From assembly GCA_028583605.1 (NCBI GenBank), contig CM053329.1, positions 310,001-374,000 of the forward strand: a stretch of 64,000 nucleotides of DNA, read 5' to 3'. Below, in pieces: positions 46,744-57,700 of this stretch. A model generated the notes under the pieces. The model saw only the letters and a program-made list of their open reading frames with translations. It did no database searches and was not told where the DNA came from. The DNA comes from Dastarcus helophoroides. Lineage: Eukaryota; Arthropoda; Insecta; Coleoptera; Bothrideridae. How positions within the stretch are numbered: the stretch's first letter is position 1; every line of letters starts with the position of its first letter. The position numbers and the translations under genes are program-made.

Positions 46744-49719
46744 CAGTGACGGACTGGCCCGGCGGATTAGAGGACCTGCCCTGCCAGGCCGCTGCCTCCA
46801 TAGCTCTTTATAGGGCCGATGCATTTTATTTTTTGCATCGACATCAAACTTGCATTTTTTATACTGTTTTCCAAAACTTTGATTTTAATTTTCTAGAAAC
46901 TTTGACTCTTATTTTTCAAAATTTAAACATCAATCTCTTTAGTTTAACCCAATATGTTGCATTGAAAAAAATAATTTTGAAATATTTACTCTGTTACTTT
47001 TTTCGCAAAATTTTACATTTAATCTTTCAATTTTCAATTATATTTACCAACACTTTAGTTAAAATTACAACTTCCTCCCAGTTTAAAGCTTCAGACTGGC
47101 AGACTTGTTCAAATTTCGATTTTAAACAATTAATTTTATAATAATCTAAAAATTTTAATTTGTTTTTCGAAATTCCTATCTTAGTTTTCTCGATATTCAT
47201 TTTCTTTAAAGTTCAATAGACTAGCAAAGGGCAATCTTATTATGCCTTTAAAGCACTGCGAATATAAAGCATCAACTATTTTCTCGTATTTAGGGAACAT
47301 TTTTTTATATGAAAGATCTCTTTGAAATTTTAAATTCCACAGTATTGAAATAAAAAATGGAAATCTATAAAAAGTTTTTTCTGTAATTTTGAAAAGGTAT
47401 GTACTTATAAACCTCAGTTTCTAAGATAATATAAACATTTTTCGATTAAATTCGAACTTGGAAAACTTCAAGATTAAAATTGAAATTCCATAATTAAAAT
47501 CGCAATTAAAAATTATTACCAAAATTAGTTACCAAAAAAGATGCAAATTTGAAAAATAGAGATTAAAGTGAAAAATTCAGAAAAAGGTAAACCAAATTTT
47601 AAACTCAGATTTTTGAGAAAAAATTTAAAATTTTGGACAGAAAAAGAAAAAACATTTATGAAAATTTTTAGTCCTAAAGTTGAAAGTCGAAATACTAGAA
47701 AGAAAAGATACAAATTTTGGTGCTCAAAATTATAAAAAATCAATATTAAAAAAAACTAATTTGTAAAAAACTTGCACACTTTAAAGTTTGAAATAAATTT
47801 CAAAAAACAAATCAAATTTGTGAGTCTAACTTAGTGAATTAATTTAAAAAGGAAAAATTAAAGTATGTTTAAACTTAAATTTTTAATGAAAAGTCAACAA
47901 GTTTGGGAAAAAAAATTACAATTAAAAATCATTCGTAAACTAAAAGTGAACACCCCGTGATGCAATTGGAAATAAATTGAAAATTTTAAGAATTAAAATG
48001 AAGAATGTGAAAAAGTCGGCATTTAGAAGAATGTGAAAAAGTCGACATTTGGAAGAATGTGAAAAATCCTAAAAAAACGTCAAAATTTCAAAAAAAAGTT
48101 GCAATGTATGGAAAATTTTCGATTTTAAATTTAAAATTTCGGGAAGAGAAACCATTTTAAAACTCAAGAGAAAAAGAGTCAAACCTAAAGACTTAAAGTT
48201 GAAATTTTGAGTAAAAGATACAACATTTCAAGAAAATGAAAAACTCTAAAAAATATCGAAATATCTAGTAAAGTAAAACCTGCCAATTTAAACAGAAGAT
48301 TAAAAAAAATTCATTTATTTATGTCTGTTATAACACATTAATTTAGAAAAACATTTTATTTTAATTTCTACACACTGGTACTCTCGTCATCGCAATTTTT
48401 TAGCAAAAAAAATATTAACAATTTCAAATTTAAACTTACAGTTTTGGGACAAGAATCTCGATTTTAAGAAAAATTAAACATTTATAAAAGAGATTATAGA
48501 GTTTTAATTTCCGAAGTTTCTTAAAAAAATATTTCTAGTTAAATAACAATTTAAAAAAAATCGAAATGTTTAGAAAAAGCTAAAATTTTGCAAAAGGTCT
48601 AAAAAGGATATTAGAAGTGAAAAAATTAAAAAAGTTTTGATTTTTAAAGTCGTAATTTCGCAGAAAAGGTGAAAATCTATAGAAATGTCGAAACTTCGAA
48701 TTTAAAAGCCGAAACATTTTGAAATAAAACAAGGTTTTAAGTTTGTGCTTGAAATTTAAAAAAAAGAAATGTAATTCATTTTTTGTATTTATATGGAACC
48801 GCCGAAAATAATTTAGAACTTCAAGTCAAAATTCAAAATTTTGATTAAAGCAGTTAACATTTTCCGGAAATGCCCGAGAATTTTAAAAAATAAAAAAAAA
48901 ATTGGGCCATTAGGGGACTGCCGACGGAATGAAAACTTAAAACTACAATATAACAGGGTTTTTTTCTAATTTTCAAATTGTAATAATAATAAAAATTTCA
49001 TAATTTGTAAATTAAAATTATTATTTCTAGTTTTTGTACCTTTTATATTTGTTTATAGTCTAGTCTTTGATCTTGTCCATTTTGGGTTACTAAATATTAA
49101 AAAAAACCTGTCAGACTATCTAAATTTTATGTTTTCATAGCAAATTTCAAGATATTTTAAAAAAGTACTTTTTCAATGTACTGATTTTTCGGATTGGTGG
49201 GGAGGCGAATTAGCGGGGTTCGAATAATCGAGGTTCGGATAATTTAGGTTCGGATAATCGAGGTTCGGACAAGCGAAGTTCGGACAATCTAGGTTCGAAT
49301 TAGCAATATTCGGATTAGCTGGGTGTCAAATTACCGAAATTATTCAATATAATAAAACTGTAATTTTGTTAACATTTTACATGTTTTTGATTAGATTATC
49401 TGGCAGGTAGTTAAAAGTGGCATTTTCTGGTAACGCGAGATCATTCGTTTGCCCTATCTTTAGTCGCTTACGCGCTTAAAGAAGTTTTCAGTTCAAAAAT
49501 ATACTCTTCAGAAAAATAAGACAATTTACATTAATTATTATTTTTGTACGTTCGTTACTAATGTTTTTAATAATAGGTAAATAAAAACTGGGAGGAAATA
49601 TTGTTCTCGTTTTCAGAAAAATAAATAAATACCTAGTTGGTGACCAAATAATTTTTCTCTCAAAACATGATGCATATTTTCTAGGGCCGCTGACTGGAAT
49701 TTGAGCCAGTCCGTCCCTA
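46744..49719. mobile_element. Non-autonomous hAT-like element, 2.98 kb, inserted in the LINE remnant
   Basis: The left end CAGTGACGGACTGGC and the inverted right end TAGGGACGGACTGGC match at 13 of 15 positions and look like hAT termini. The octamers just outside, GTTTATTT (46736..46743) and GTTCATTC (49720..49727), agree at 6 of 8 and are probably an aged 8-bp duplication. The interior is mostly the degenerate GTCGAAATTTT sequence, with a 15-bp-period minisatellite near the right end. No transposase is present. The right 850 bp has a second copy at about 56910..57700. Confidence 0.75.
49200..49330. repeat. Minisatellite, 15-bp unit TTCGGATAATCGAGG
   Basis: About eight imperfect 15-bp units such as TTCGAATAATCGAGG, TTCGGATAATTTAGG and TTCGGACAAGCGAAG. 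The wording resembles the subterminal repeats of pogo/Tigger-type elements, from general knowledge. A homologous array is at 57205..57345. Confidence 0.85.
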
Positions 49720-49852
49720 GTTCATTCCGTTTCGTACACTGTTTCCGTGGCACATGAACCATCTCTAGACTGGACTTTTTCTACAACAAATCACTATCCA
49801 TCGCTGCTTCAGATATGCTAAGAGAACAGTATATGCAGATTAATTGATTTTG

Positions 49853-50112
49853 GTGTAACGGACTGGTTCTTGGTTATCTTCAAAAATTGAAATACAGAAC
49901 TTGTCCCCTGAAACCAAGAAAGATTAAAAAACACAACAAAGGTTGCTCTAACGCGTTTGGGCAGCCATGCTCTCATCTTCAGAGAGGTACTGAGTATACT
50001 GAGATACTTGAGTATCTCCCTGAAGATAATAGCTTGGCTGTCGAAACGCGTTAGAGCAACCTTTGTTGTTGTGTTTTTTAATCTTTCTTGGTTTCAGGGG
50101 ACAAGTTCTGTT
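49853..50112. mobile_element. Foldback MITE family, copy 4 (long hairpin form)
   Basis: Two arms of about 95 bp, 49896..49988 and 50012..50109, pair almost completely: CAGAACTTGTCCCCTGAAAC, AGATTAAAAAACACAAC and GGTTGCTCTAACGCGTTT all have inverted partners, around a 25-bp loop. The left end carries GTAACGGACTGGTTCTTGG as in the other copies. The 155- and 62-codon ORFs here are artefacts of the palindrome. Confidence 0.85.
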
Positions 50113-50649
50113 GGAAGCGAGAAAGAAAAATATGGTCAACTTTAATGACTCAAAATCTCTGGCCACCGTATTCTTTAAGAAAACATCAAGGAGTAATGGA
50201 ACCAACACCCTCATGGTTAACTTCTGTCTGTGGATTCTGATCTGTCTATCCCGTCGTGAAACGACCATGTAAGTGTGCGATCTAAAAATTACTTCACATA
50301 TCATCAGATTCTCATCCACTAGAATGCTGCTCTCATGTTTGCAGGCCCAGATCCAATAAGAGCGACGTCCGATTGGATTTTTCTTTTTGCGGGACCCTCT
50401 ATTTTTTTTTTTCATTTTTCTTTTGGCTGAGCAGCTAGCAGAAATAAAATAATGTTTATGCTGTTATCGAGTTTATATGTAAAACAAAACAAATCGAACT
50501 CTTCCAATTAAAAAAACACACATGAAATTGCATAAGCTGTTGTAACTTTGGATAGTTTATTTCTGTTACCTATCCTAGCTAACCATAGTCGTAGTTAGAA
50601 TAAGGCAGGGTGCGGCGTTTGTTGTGAGGTTCTATGAAAGGTTAGGTTT

Positions 50650-51450
50650 TTATTTTTAATATGATATACTGAAAACTCCACTTTTCCAAATGTTTTTTCT
50701 CGAAATTCGTTTTTATTCGAAATCACTAGTTTATTTTCAAAATTCCAATTTTGATCCTAAAATTGGATTTTCTCTTGAAAAGTTGAGATATTTTCTAGAA
50801 AGTGCGGTCTTTTTCTCTTAATTTCTCTAAACTGTACGTATTTTCGAAAACTGTAATTTTTTTTTGGAGTCCGTTTGATTAATTATCTGTTTTTCCTATA
50901 TTTCTTTTTTAAATTTGATTCCCAGTGATTTCAAATTAATGTTAGAAATTCATCATATTCTGCAAATTTTGACTTTTATCTCAAAATTCGATACTATTCT
51001 GTTTCTGGAGTTTTCCATTTTAAATTTGAATTTTTTTTAAATTTCGACTTTTTCACAAAATTCCTTTATTTTGTTAAAATTGAATCGAAATTTTAACAGA
51101 AATTCAAGTTTGAAGAACAATATTTTTAGGAAATGTTGAAAAAAAAATTTCTTGTAAATTTCAAGAATATTTTAATATTTAAATAAACTAAAAATTCTGA
51201 GAGAAATATTTTTGAAAGTTGCATTATTTTTTTATTTAAATTTGACTTGTTATGGAAATTGCCATTTTTTTCACAAGAATCGACCTTTGGAAATTTCGTC
51301 TTTTTTGAAATTTCCACTTTTTCGAAATTTTGACATTTCTTGAAGTTTTCTGAAAGATTTCTTTTTAAAGTTTGGCTCTTTTTCGAAATTTCGACTTTAA
51401 ATCTGAAAATTCGATCTCTCAAGTCCGTAGTTTTTAAGTGAAAATATATG
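50650..51450. repeat. Degenerate GTCGAAATTTT-type tract
   Basis: AT-rich words such as TTTCGACTTTTTCACAAA and GAAATTTCGACTTT fill this stretch. It is bordered by AAGGCAGGGTGCGG (50603) and an inverted CCCTACCCTGCCTACG (51520), which may be the eroded ends of one non-autonomous element. No gene is seen. Confidence 0.45.
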
Positions 51451-52965
51451 TATGTACATTATTATTCAGCCGGAAGGTTTTCTTTATTTTTCCATGAACT
51501 TTTTAGAATGATTATTGCCCCCCTACCCTGCCTACGCCCACGTAGCTAACTATTGACGGACCAATGCATAACCTAAATCTCTGGATATAGAAATCTAAAC
51601 TTGGTTAGTAGATTCAATTAATGACTACAGTGGGAAATTGGCAGTGCTGAACATTGAAAGTTATTTTTTAAATCAAACCTTGAGGAAGTAAAATGTTAAC
51701 ATTTTCTAAAAAAAAACAGTTATTTAATTCCACTCGAACGAAGCAGCAGGTTACAGCTAGTATTATAATAAACACATGAATAAATCTCATCCATCAATGT
51801 GAACTAAAATAAATATACTTTTAATTATTTGAATTATTTATAATTTATCCTTTATTGTCAAAAGGAATTTGCTTTAAATTTCGGAGTCCCTTCAAGTGCA
51901 GGGCCCGATGGAGCCCATTCGCAATCTCCTTAAATCCGGGCCTCCATGTTTGAAGTTTAGCCTCAAAGCAGACTTTTGACTCAGATTCAATTCAGTCTCC
52001 CGAATTACTGGAGCACAGGCGAATGGTTTGTGACTCTTGTCTTTTCCAAAAGTGTTTCATGGAAAATGCTCGCAGGAATTGACAGCCCAAATATTTAAAG
52101 TTACCGCCATTCAGAAGTTTAAATTTAAATGATTTAACATCTAACGCCATTTTCTCTTGACTGTACAGTCCTTACCATTGCAGACAGATCTATCAAACTC
52201 TATATCGTCGTTTGGTAAAGAAAAGCTATGCAAATATGCAAAAAAAAATATACTTTGTGTTCCATTAAAAAAAAAAAAAAAAATTTCATTACGTACACCG
52301 TTTTAAAAAGACCCTGTGTAAAGTTGAATACCTGCAAAAGGTAAAACAAAAGAAATCAAAAACGCCTAGTCCACGTGATTTTTTTATATCACTTGTGGTT
52401 AAATCTATATAATTTAAATGATCTATTTCATTTACTTCTGATAATAATTAACAATCGACCTTATGTCGTGCGTCCAATTATCCCCGCGACCATTTGTCGC
52501 ATTCATCCTTTTGATGTACAACCAAAAGTCCCGCGACCTTTTATCGCGGGCCAAAATGTTTGCGTCTTTTTGTCGCGACATCCCAACAATTATAACGCAA
52601 TTTATTTAAAAAGACGTTTCATCTCCATCTTACTTGATGCTGTTACTGATGGTAATGAAAGAAATTAATTCCTCTTACGTTTATTGTTTTCAGCTTAAGG
52701 CACATACAAACTGTGTAATGTGTAAATGTATATCTTCTTAAGATACATAAATAAGTTTATTGCAAAAATAACTATACATAGCTGCACTGAATACTTATTA
52801 AATTTTAATATCAGATATGTGTTGAATACAGTTTTTGTTTATATTAATCAGTCTTTACTTTGTTGTCAAAATTACGTTCAATTACTGCCGCATCATTTTG
52901 ATAAAAAAGTTAGAGCATTTAAACAATTGAAGTGGAAATATTAAGAATCCATTAGCACAAACAAA
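51451..52965. other. Region downstream of Su(fu), with a LINE scrap and a CG-rich hairpin patch
   Basis: About 51985..52060 resembles the LINE tail at 1790..1880 (shared ACTGGAGCACAGGCGAATGG / ACTGGAACACAGGCGAATAG). At 52485..52580 are several inverted CGCGAC/GTCGCG words, including the perfect 7-bp stem CCCGCGA-N7-TCGCGGG (52530..52550). AATAAA on the minus strand at 52756..52761, 205 nt past the Su(fu) stop, is a candidate polyadenylation signal. Confidence 0.5.
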
Positions 52966-54280
52966 TTATATTTTGTCAGCGACTATTGTAATTGACAACT
53001 TCCTTTCCGGCCAAGAAAAAGTTTTTGGTAACGATAGCGCTTCTGGTGTTGCTAAAACTTGAAAGGTAACAGCCATATCTTGTGCTAAATCATCCGGTAT
53101 AAGTACTTGAAGCCATGATCCTTGCGCGACAAAAGGATGTTCCATGTCAACTAGAGTTCCAGTAACCGAGTGAGCTACAAGAGTGATTGCAGTTTCTCCA
53201 AGGACAGACTTAAAAGTAAAATGTCTTCCATGCTTAACGCGCCCTCTTATCGCCAAAGGTAACAAGCTTCCCGCTTCTAAATTAAAAACAAGATGAACCC
53301 CTTCCAGTTTCTTTATGTGGATAAGTTCAGTCGATTCTAAAATTCCAGAGCTGCTTCTTACTTCTTCCAATCTAAAACTCGTACCACCAGTTCGATCTTG
53401 CTGTAAGTTTGAATTCTGCGGACCTTTCTGTGGAGACAATCTTAACTCCTGGGTCATTAAAATGAATGCTTGTGTTATTGTTTGTTTTGTCCTTAGATTG
53501 AGTTAAATCTCTCCAGCCTGCCTCCTGTTCAGCCCACGAACAGCGGGCGCTGACTCCGCTCAAATTGGAACCTTCAAGCTCGAAACCTCTTTCCACTTCT
53601 TCATGGGCGTTCAAGTCAATTTCAAATATGCTTTCGCCCCTTCTCATGTCAGTTATATGCCACGGTCCACCAGCTGATGGAATTTGGCTAATCATATCTA
53701 ATATACCAGCTCCGTTCCACTGCTGCGCTGCTTTTAATTCCTCCGCGCAGATACCGACTATCTGAACAAAAGCAACAGAACCAAAAGGCGTTTGCGTTGT
53801 TTTTAATTGAAGATCCGTAGTCATTAGCATATGCTGTATCCGGGATTCGCTGTTATCTAGTGCACAATGCCAAGAAACGTGGTCTCCGGCACACAATGTA
53901 TTTCCTGAAAAGCACTTATAAGATAATATACATAGTTGCTTTTCTAACTATGCTCACCAGATTGAAAAACATATTTTGCCAAAGATTGCATCAGGGTTGC
54001 CGGCCACGTTGGGGGAGCAGTTTCTTCAGGTTCTCTTCTTAATCTAAAGGTTAGTTCAAAACCAAAGCCAGATACTCCGTCTGGATCCGATATGTCGTGA
54101 ACTCTTGCATCACCATGTAAATCCGACAATCCGAAACTAATAATTTGATAAGTATCTTTAATTTGATAAACTGACTTAACTTGTTACCTTATGTAATGCC
54201 AATGAGGTGGAATGTTCTGGCTTGGTATACCAGGATTTGCATACATGGAAATGTAGTCTAATGGGTCTGGGCCACCTAAC
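52966..54280 (-). CDS. Su(fu): Suppressor of fused homolog, four 3' exons (N-terminal exon missing)
   Basis: Minus-strand exons are 54280..54188, 54136..53958, 53904..53447 and 53400..52966, with introns of 51, 53 and 46 nt and phases 2, 1 and 0. They encode about 388 residues. Motifs in order: L-G-G-P-D-P-L-D-Y; H-W-H-Y-I-S-F-G-L-S-D-L-H-G-D; F-G-F-E-L-T-F-R-L-R; A-P-P-T-W-P; C-A-G-D-H-V-S-W-H; Q-T-P-F-G-S-V-A-F; Q-Q-W-N-G; G-G-P-W-H-I-T-D-M-R-R-G-E; G-S-N-L-S-G-V-S-A; then a variable linker; then V-H-L-V-F-N and H-G-R-H-F-T-F-K-S. Su(fu) binds and restrains Ci/Gli transcription factors in cytoplasm and nucleus, opposing Hedgehog signalling. The first exon shown needs TG from an upstream exon to complete a Trp codon; about 80 N-terminal residues are absent and were not found to the right. 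The 46-nt intron has a weak GTTAAG donor; a frameshift is the alternative. Confidence 0.95.
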
Positions 54281-56909
54281 CTACAAAGAAGTATATTTTT
54301 AGTTACTATCAAGTGATATGTTACAAAATATTAAAAAAAAGTATTTGGAAATATTTGTTGCAAAAAGTATAATTTATCAAGCTCTACAAAATCCGATATC
54401 TTGCATAATAAAGTCGTAGCGAGGATTAGAAAACAAATGTACAAACATACATAACAAAGTTTTTAATTCAATAAGAGGGTTTTAGCCTTAATGAATTCCT
54501 GCTTTTTTAACAATATTGATGATCCATTGTCTGCGTGAAAGAAGGGAAAGGATTCATAGGTCACCTATTTCTAATCTTATTGTTGCTTTTCCAAGTGCCT
54601 ACTTGGTGATGGAAGAAATTTCTAATTCTTAGGAAAATTTCGACTTTTTTCTCTTCTTAAACTTAGACTTCTTTTAGAAATTTTGAAATTTCGAAAGATA
54701 TTTGATGAAAAACTTGAAAAGTCAAAATATGTCTAAAATGGAAATTTGAAGTGAACTTTTTGATAGACGAATTTAACTTATTAAGAAAAACAATTAAACT
54801 ATAGATTCTAATTTCGAAATTATGACTTTTTCTTAAAATTTTGGGGCGACTAATTCCAAATTTTATTCGAAATTTGAAATTTTTCAATTTCAAATTTTAC
54901 TCGAAATTTAAAATTGAAAAATTCCAGATTTTACTCGAAATTTGAAACTGAAAACTTCAATTTAAAATTGTTGCATTCCAAAAGTGAATTTTTTAAATTA
55001 AAGTTAAAATTTCATTATCGGCTGATCTAAAGGAGGCAGGAAGGAGTGACTGATTGTTTTGTGTTTAGTGTAAAGAGAAAAACTACGATTTAGCACATTT
55101 TTAAGCACAAGACAATGATATCCTTTTTAACTAGCACTTGTGAGCAGCTTAGAAGGGAATAAAGTATACATACGTTTTATTCTATTATAAGGAAATTGGA
55201 GCGCTCGGAATTATGCACTTCAGAGAACCAATCAAAATTAAGTTGGTTAAAGCCGCAGAACGTAATGATAATGTTTTAATGATCTGCAATAAAAATCTAA
55301 AACCTAATAATCTTAGCAAATCTCACAGGGGCATACCCGGAAAATTTTTAAGGGTTAGGCTGCTTTGTAATTTTCCACTTGAAATTAAATTTGGAAATAT
55401 TCGGAAAAAAAGGTATTTTATAAACAAAGAAGATCGAAATTTTGAAAAGAGTTACAAATTATAGAAAAGGTTGAAATCTGAGTTTGTAAATGTACTTCTA
55501 AGCAAAAAAAGTAACAATTAAATGTGTAAATATGAAATTTGAAGTAAAAAAGTAGGTCTTTAAAAAAAAAAATAAATAAATAAAAATGCTTTATCTTTTC
55601 TTTAAATCCAAATTTATAATTGAAATCTTAAAAAAAAGTATAAACTAAAACTGCATATATTTTGTATTACAAAAAAACTTTCATATATCATAAAAACTCT
55701 AAATTTATAAAAAATTTCCGACAAAAATTGAAAACCAGAAACTAAGGTTGAAATCTTGAGTTTAAATCGAAATAGAGGAAAAATATCGAAATGTACAGAG
55801 GAAAATGTGGAACTAAATCTTTTTAAATTTTATATTTGAACTTTAAAATGAAAACTTTGAGAAAAAAGTGAAATATCAAGCAGGCAAGGTCAAAGTTTTC
55901 AAAAAAAAAAAATACTTTAGAATAATCAAATTTGTAAAAAAAGTCAACATTTTGAAGCATAAATCTTAAAAAAGGTCGAAATTTTGTCAAAACTTTCTCA
56001 AATTTGTTTTAAATAATTCCATCAAAATTTTAAAAATTCGTAATTTAAAAAAGATCGATTTTTTAAAAAAATTGAAATTTTCAGAAAAAGGCGAATTTTT
56101 TAAAAAGTCGGTCTTGGAAAATTGCGAACTTTCAAAAAAAAGTAAGTTTTGAAAATAGGTCGAAATTTTAAAAAAAGTAAAAAAAATTCAAAGGTGGAAA
56201 TTTAAAAAAATTAAAATTTTAAAAATGGTCCACATTCTGAAAAACGTCAACTTCGAGAAAAACTGGTAATTTAAAAAAGATCAACCTATCAGGCGTGGTG
56301 GAAATTTAAAAAAGAAAAATATACTATTTTCAATGAAAGTAAAATTTACGTTAAAGTCGAAACTGCGAAAAAAAAATTAGAATTTTAAACAAGATTTGCA
56401 ATTTAAAAAAGTGTAAATTTTCAAAAAAGTTTTTAAAATGAAAAGTATTACAAAATGATCGAATTTACAAAACAAGTCAAAATATTGAAAACGAGTCGAA
56501 ATTTTGTGTTGACACTTTTAAGAAATGTCAAAATTTTCAATGCGGACAGCATTAAAAGAAATAAAATTTTTCAAAAAAGTAGAAAATTTCCACAAAATGT
56601 AGTAATTTTGAATAAAAGTGAAAATTTAGCAAATACGTCAAAATTTAGGAAAAAAAAGAGAAATCGATGGGTTGACATTTTCAAAATAAATCAAAAGTTG
56701 AAACACTAAATCTTCAAATTAAGTCGAAATTTCTAATTAAAATCGAAAATCAAAATTTTTTAAAATCGCAAATTTCAAGTAGGTGAATGTTTCCAAAAGT
56801 GTAGATTTTTAAAAATTTCAAAAATAAACCAAAATATTTGAAGGAAAATTTTTAATAGACAAAATCTTTAAAATAAGTTAGATTTTCAGAAAAATCAAAA
56901 TGCATATAA
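54281..56909. repeat. Su(fu) upstream or intron sequence, mostly degenerate GTCGAAATTTT tract
   Basis: After about 300 bp of plain AT-rich DNA, 54600..55020 and 55440..56900 are built of AAAAAAGTCGAAATTTT, AATTTTCAAAAAAGT and related words. Between them (55200..55470) is an 83-codon frame without recognisable motif. No Su(fu) N-terminal exon was found here. Confidence 0.5.
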
Positions 56910-57204
56910 AAAAATTGGGCAGTTATGGTGACAGAAGTGAAAACTTAAAACTGTGATATAACAGATTTTTTAAAAATTTTCAAATTGTAATATTAAAAAA
57001 ATATTTCATAATTTGTAAATTAAAATTATTATTTCTAGTTTTTATATCTTTTATATTTGCATACAATCTAGTCTTTGGTCTTGTCTATTTTGAGTTACTG
57101 CATATTAAAAAACCTGTCACACTATCTAAATTTTATATTTGCATAGCAAGTTCCAAGACATTTCAAAAAAATATGTTTTCAATGTACTGATTTTTCTAAA
57201 TAGC

Positions 57205-57345
57205 GGGATGGCGGATTAGCGAGGTACCGATAATCGAGGTTCAGATAATCGAGGTTCGGATAATCGAAATTCGGATTAGAGATGTACGGATAATCGAGGT
57301 TCCCATTAGCAAGGTTTGAATAAGCGGGGTGTCGGATTACCCAAA
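57205..57345. repeat. Minisatellite, 15-bp unit, second array
   Basis: Units such as TTCAGATAATCGAGG, TTCGGATAATCGAAA and TACGGATAATCGAGG, homologous to the array at 49200..49330 but with different unit variants. Confidence 0.85.
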
Positions 57346-57398
57346 ATATGCAGTAATTCGAAAAAAAACTGCAATTTGCTTAAAATCTTCCATTTTTG

Positions 57399-57551
57399 TT
57401 TGGTGGAACGGACTGGTTCTTGGTTATCTTCAAAAATTGAAATACAGAACTTGTCCCCTGAAACCAAGAAAGATTAAAAAACACAACAAACATTTGTTGT
57501 GTTATTTAATCTTTCTTGGTTTCAGGGGACAAGTTCTGTATTTCAATTTTT
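57399..57551. mobile_element. Foldback MITE family, copy 5 (near-perfect hairpin)
   Basis: After GTTTGGTGGAACGGACTGG come two arms of about 58 bp (57432..57489 and 57493..57551) that pair with a single mismatch, separated by only a few bases. The arms contain TTGAAATACAGAACTTGTCC and AAACCAAGAAAGATTAAA. TTAAAATCTTC occurs on both sides (57379..57389 and 57550..57560), a possible target duplication. The inner GGTTGCTCTAACGCGTTT part of copy 4 is missing. Confidence 0.9.
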
Positions 57552-57700
57552 AAAATCTTCTACATTTTCGATTAGATAATCTGGCAAGTAGTTCAAAGTA
57601 GCGTTTTTTGGTAACGCAATGCCCATATATGTGATTGCATGTATGGCAATACCATCCATTTGGCTTCTTTAGTCGCTTAGGGCGCCTAAAGAAGTTTTCA

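Larger units (their letters stand above)
45600..50290 (+). pseudogene. Jockey-like non-LTR retrotransposon remnant, split by two later insertions
   Basis: Plus-strand pieces of a LINE protein occur in the right order. T-N-L-L-D-L-F-H-T-T-F-P-D-S (near 45700) is the end of the endonuclease domain. E-A-P-G-I-D-G-I-P-V (46381) and D-N-Y-R-P-M-S-F (46541) with K-V-M-E-K-V-I-N are RT domains 1-2. Traces around 46650..46743 and 49720..49850 resemble the following R-S and D-x-x-K-A-F regions. V-N-F-N-D-S-K (near 50140) resembles the N-x-x-K-T segment after the catalytic Y-A-D-D box. Stops and frameshifts are frequent. A hAT element (46744..49719) and a foldback MITE (about 49853..50110) sit inside it; the catalytic box itself is not visible. 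Confidence 0.65.
56910..57700. mobile_element. Second copy of the right part of the hAT-like element
   Basis: Collinear with about 48890..49510: shared AAACTTAAAACT..ATATAACAG, TTGTAAATTAAAATTATTAT, the 15-bp minisatellite, and TTTAGTCGCTTA..AAAGAAGTTTTCA. The foldback MITE at 57399..57550 interrupts this copy but not the other. The terminal CAGTGACGG-type repeat is not preserved on the right. Confidence 0.7.

Noticed and set aside
49948..50415. 155-codon minus-strand ORF
   Set aside because: It runs through both arms of the foldback MITE and the LINE remnant on the antisense strand; no domain is recognised.
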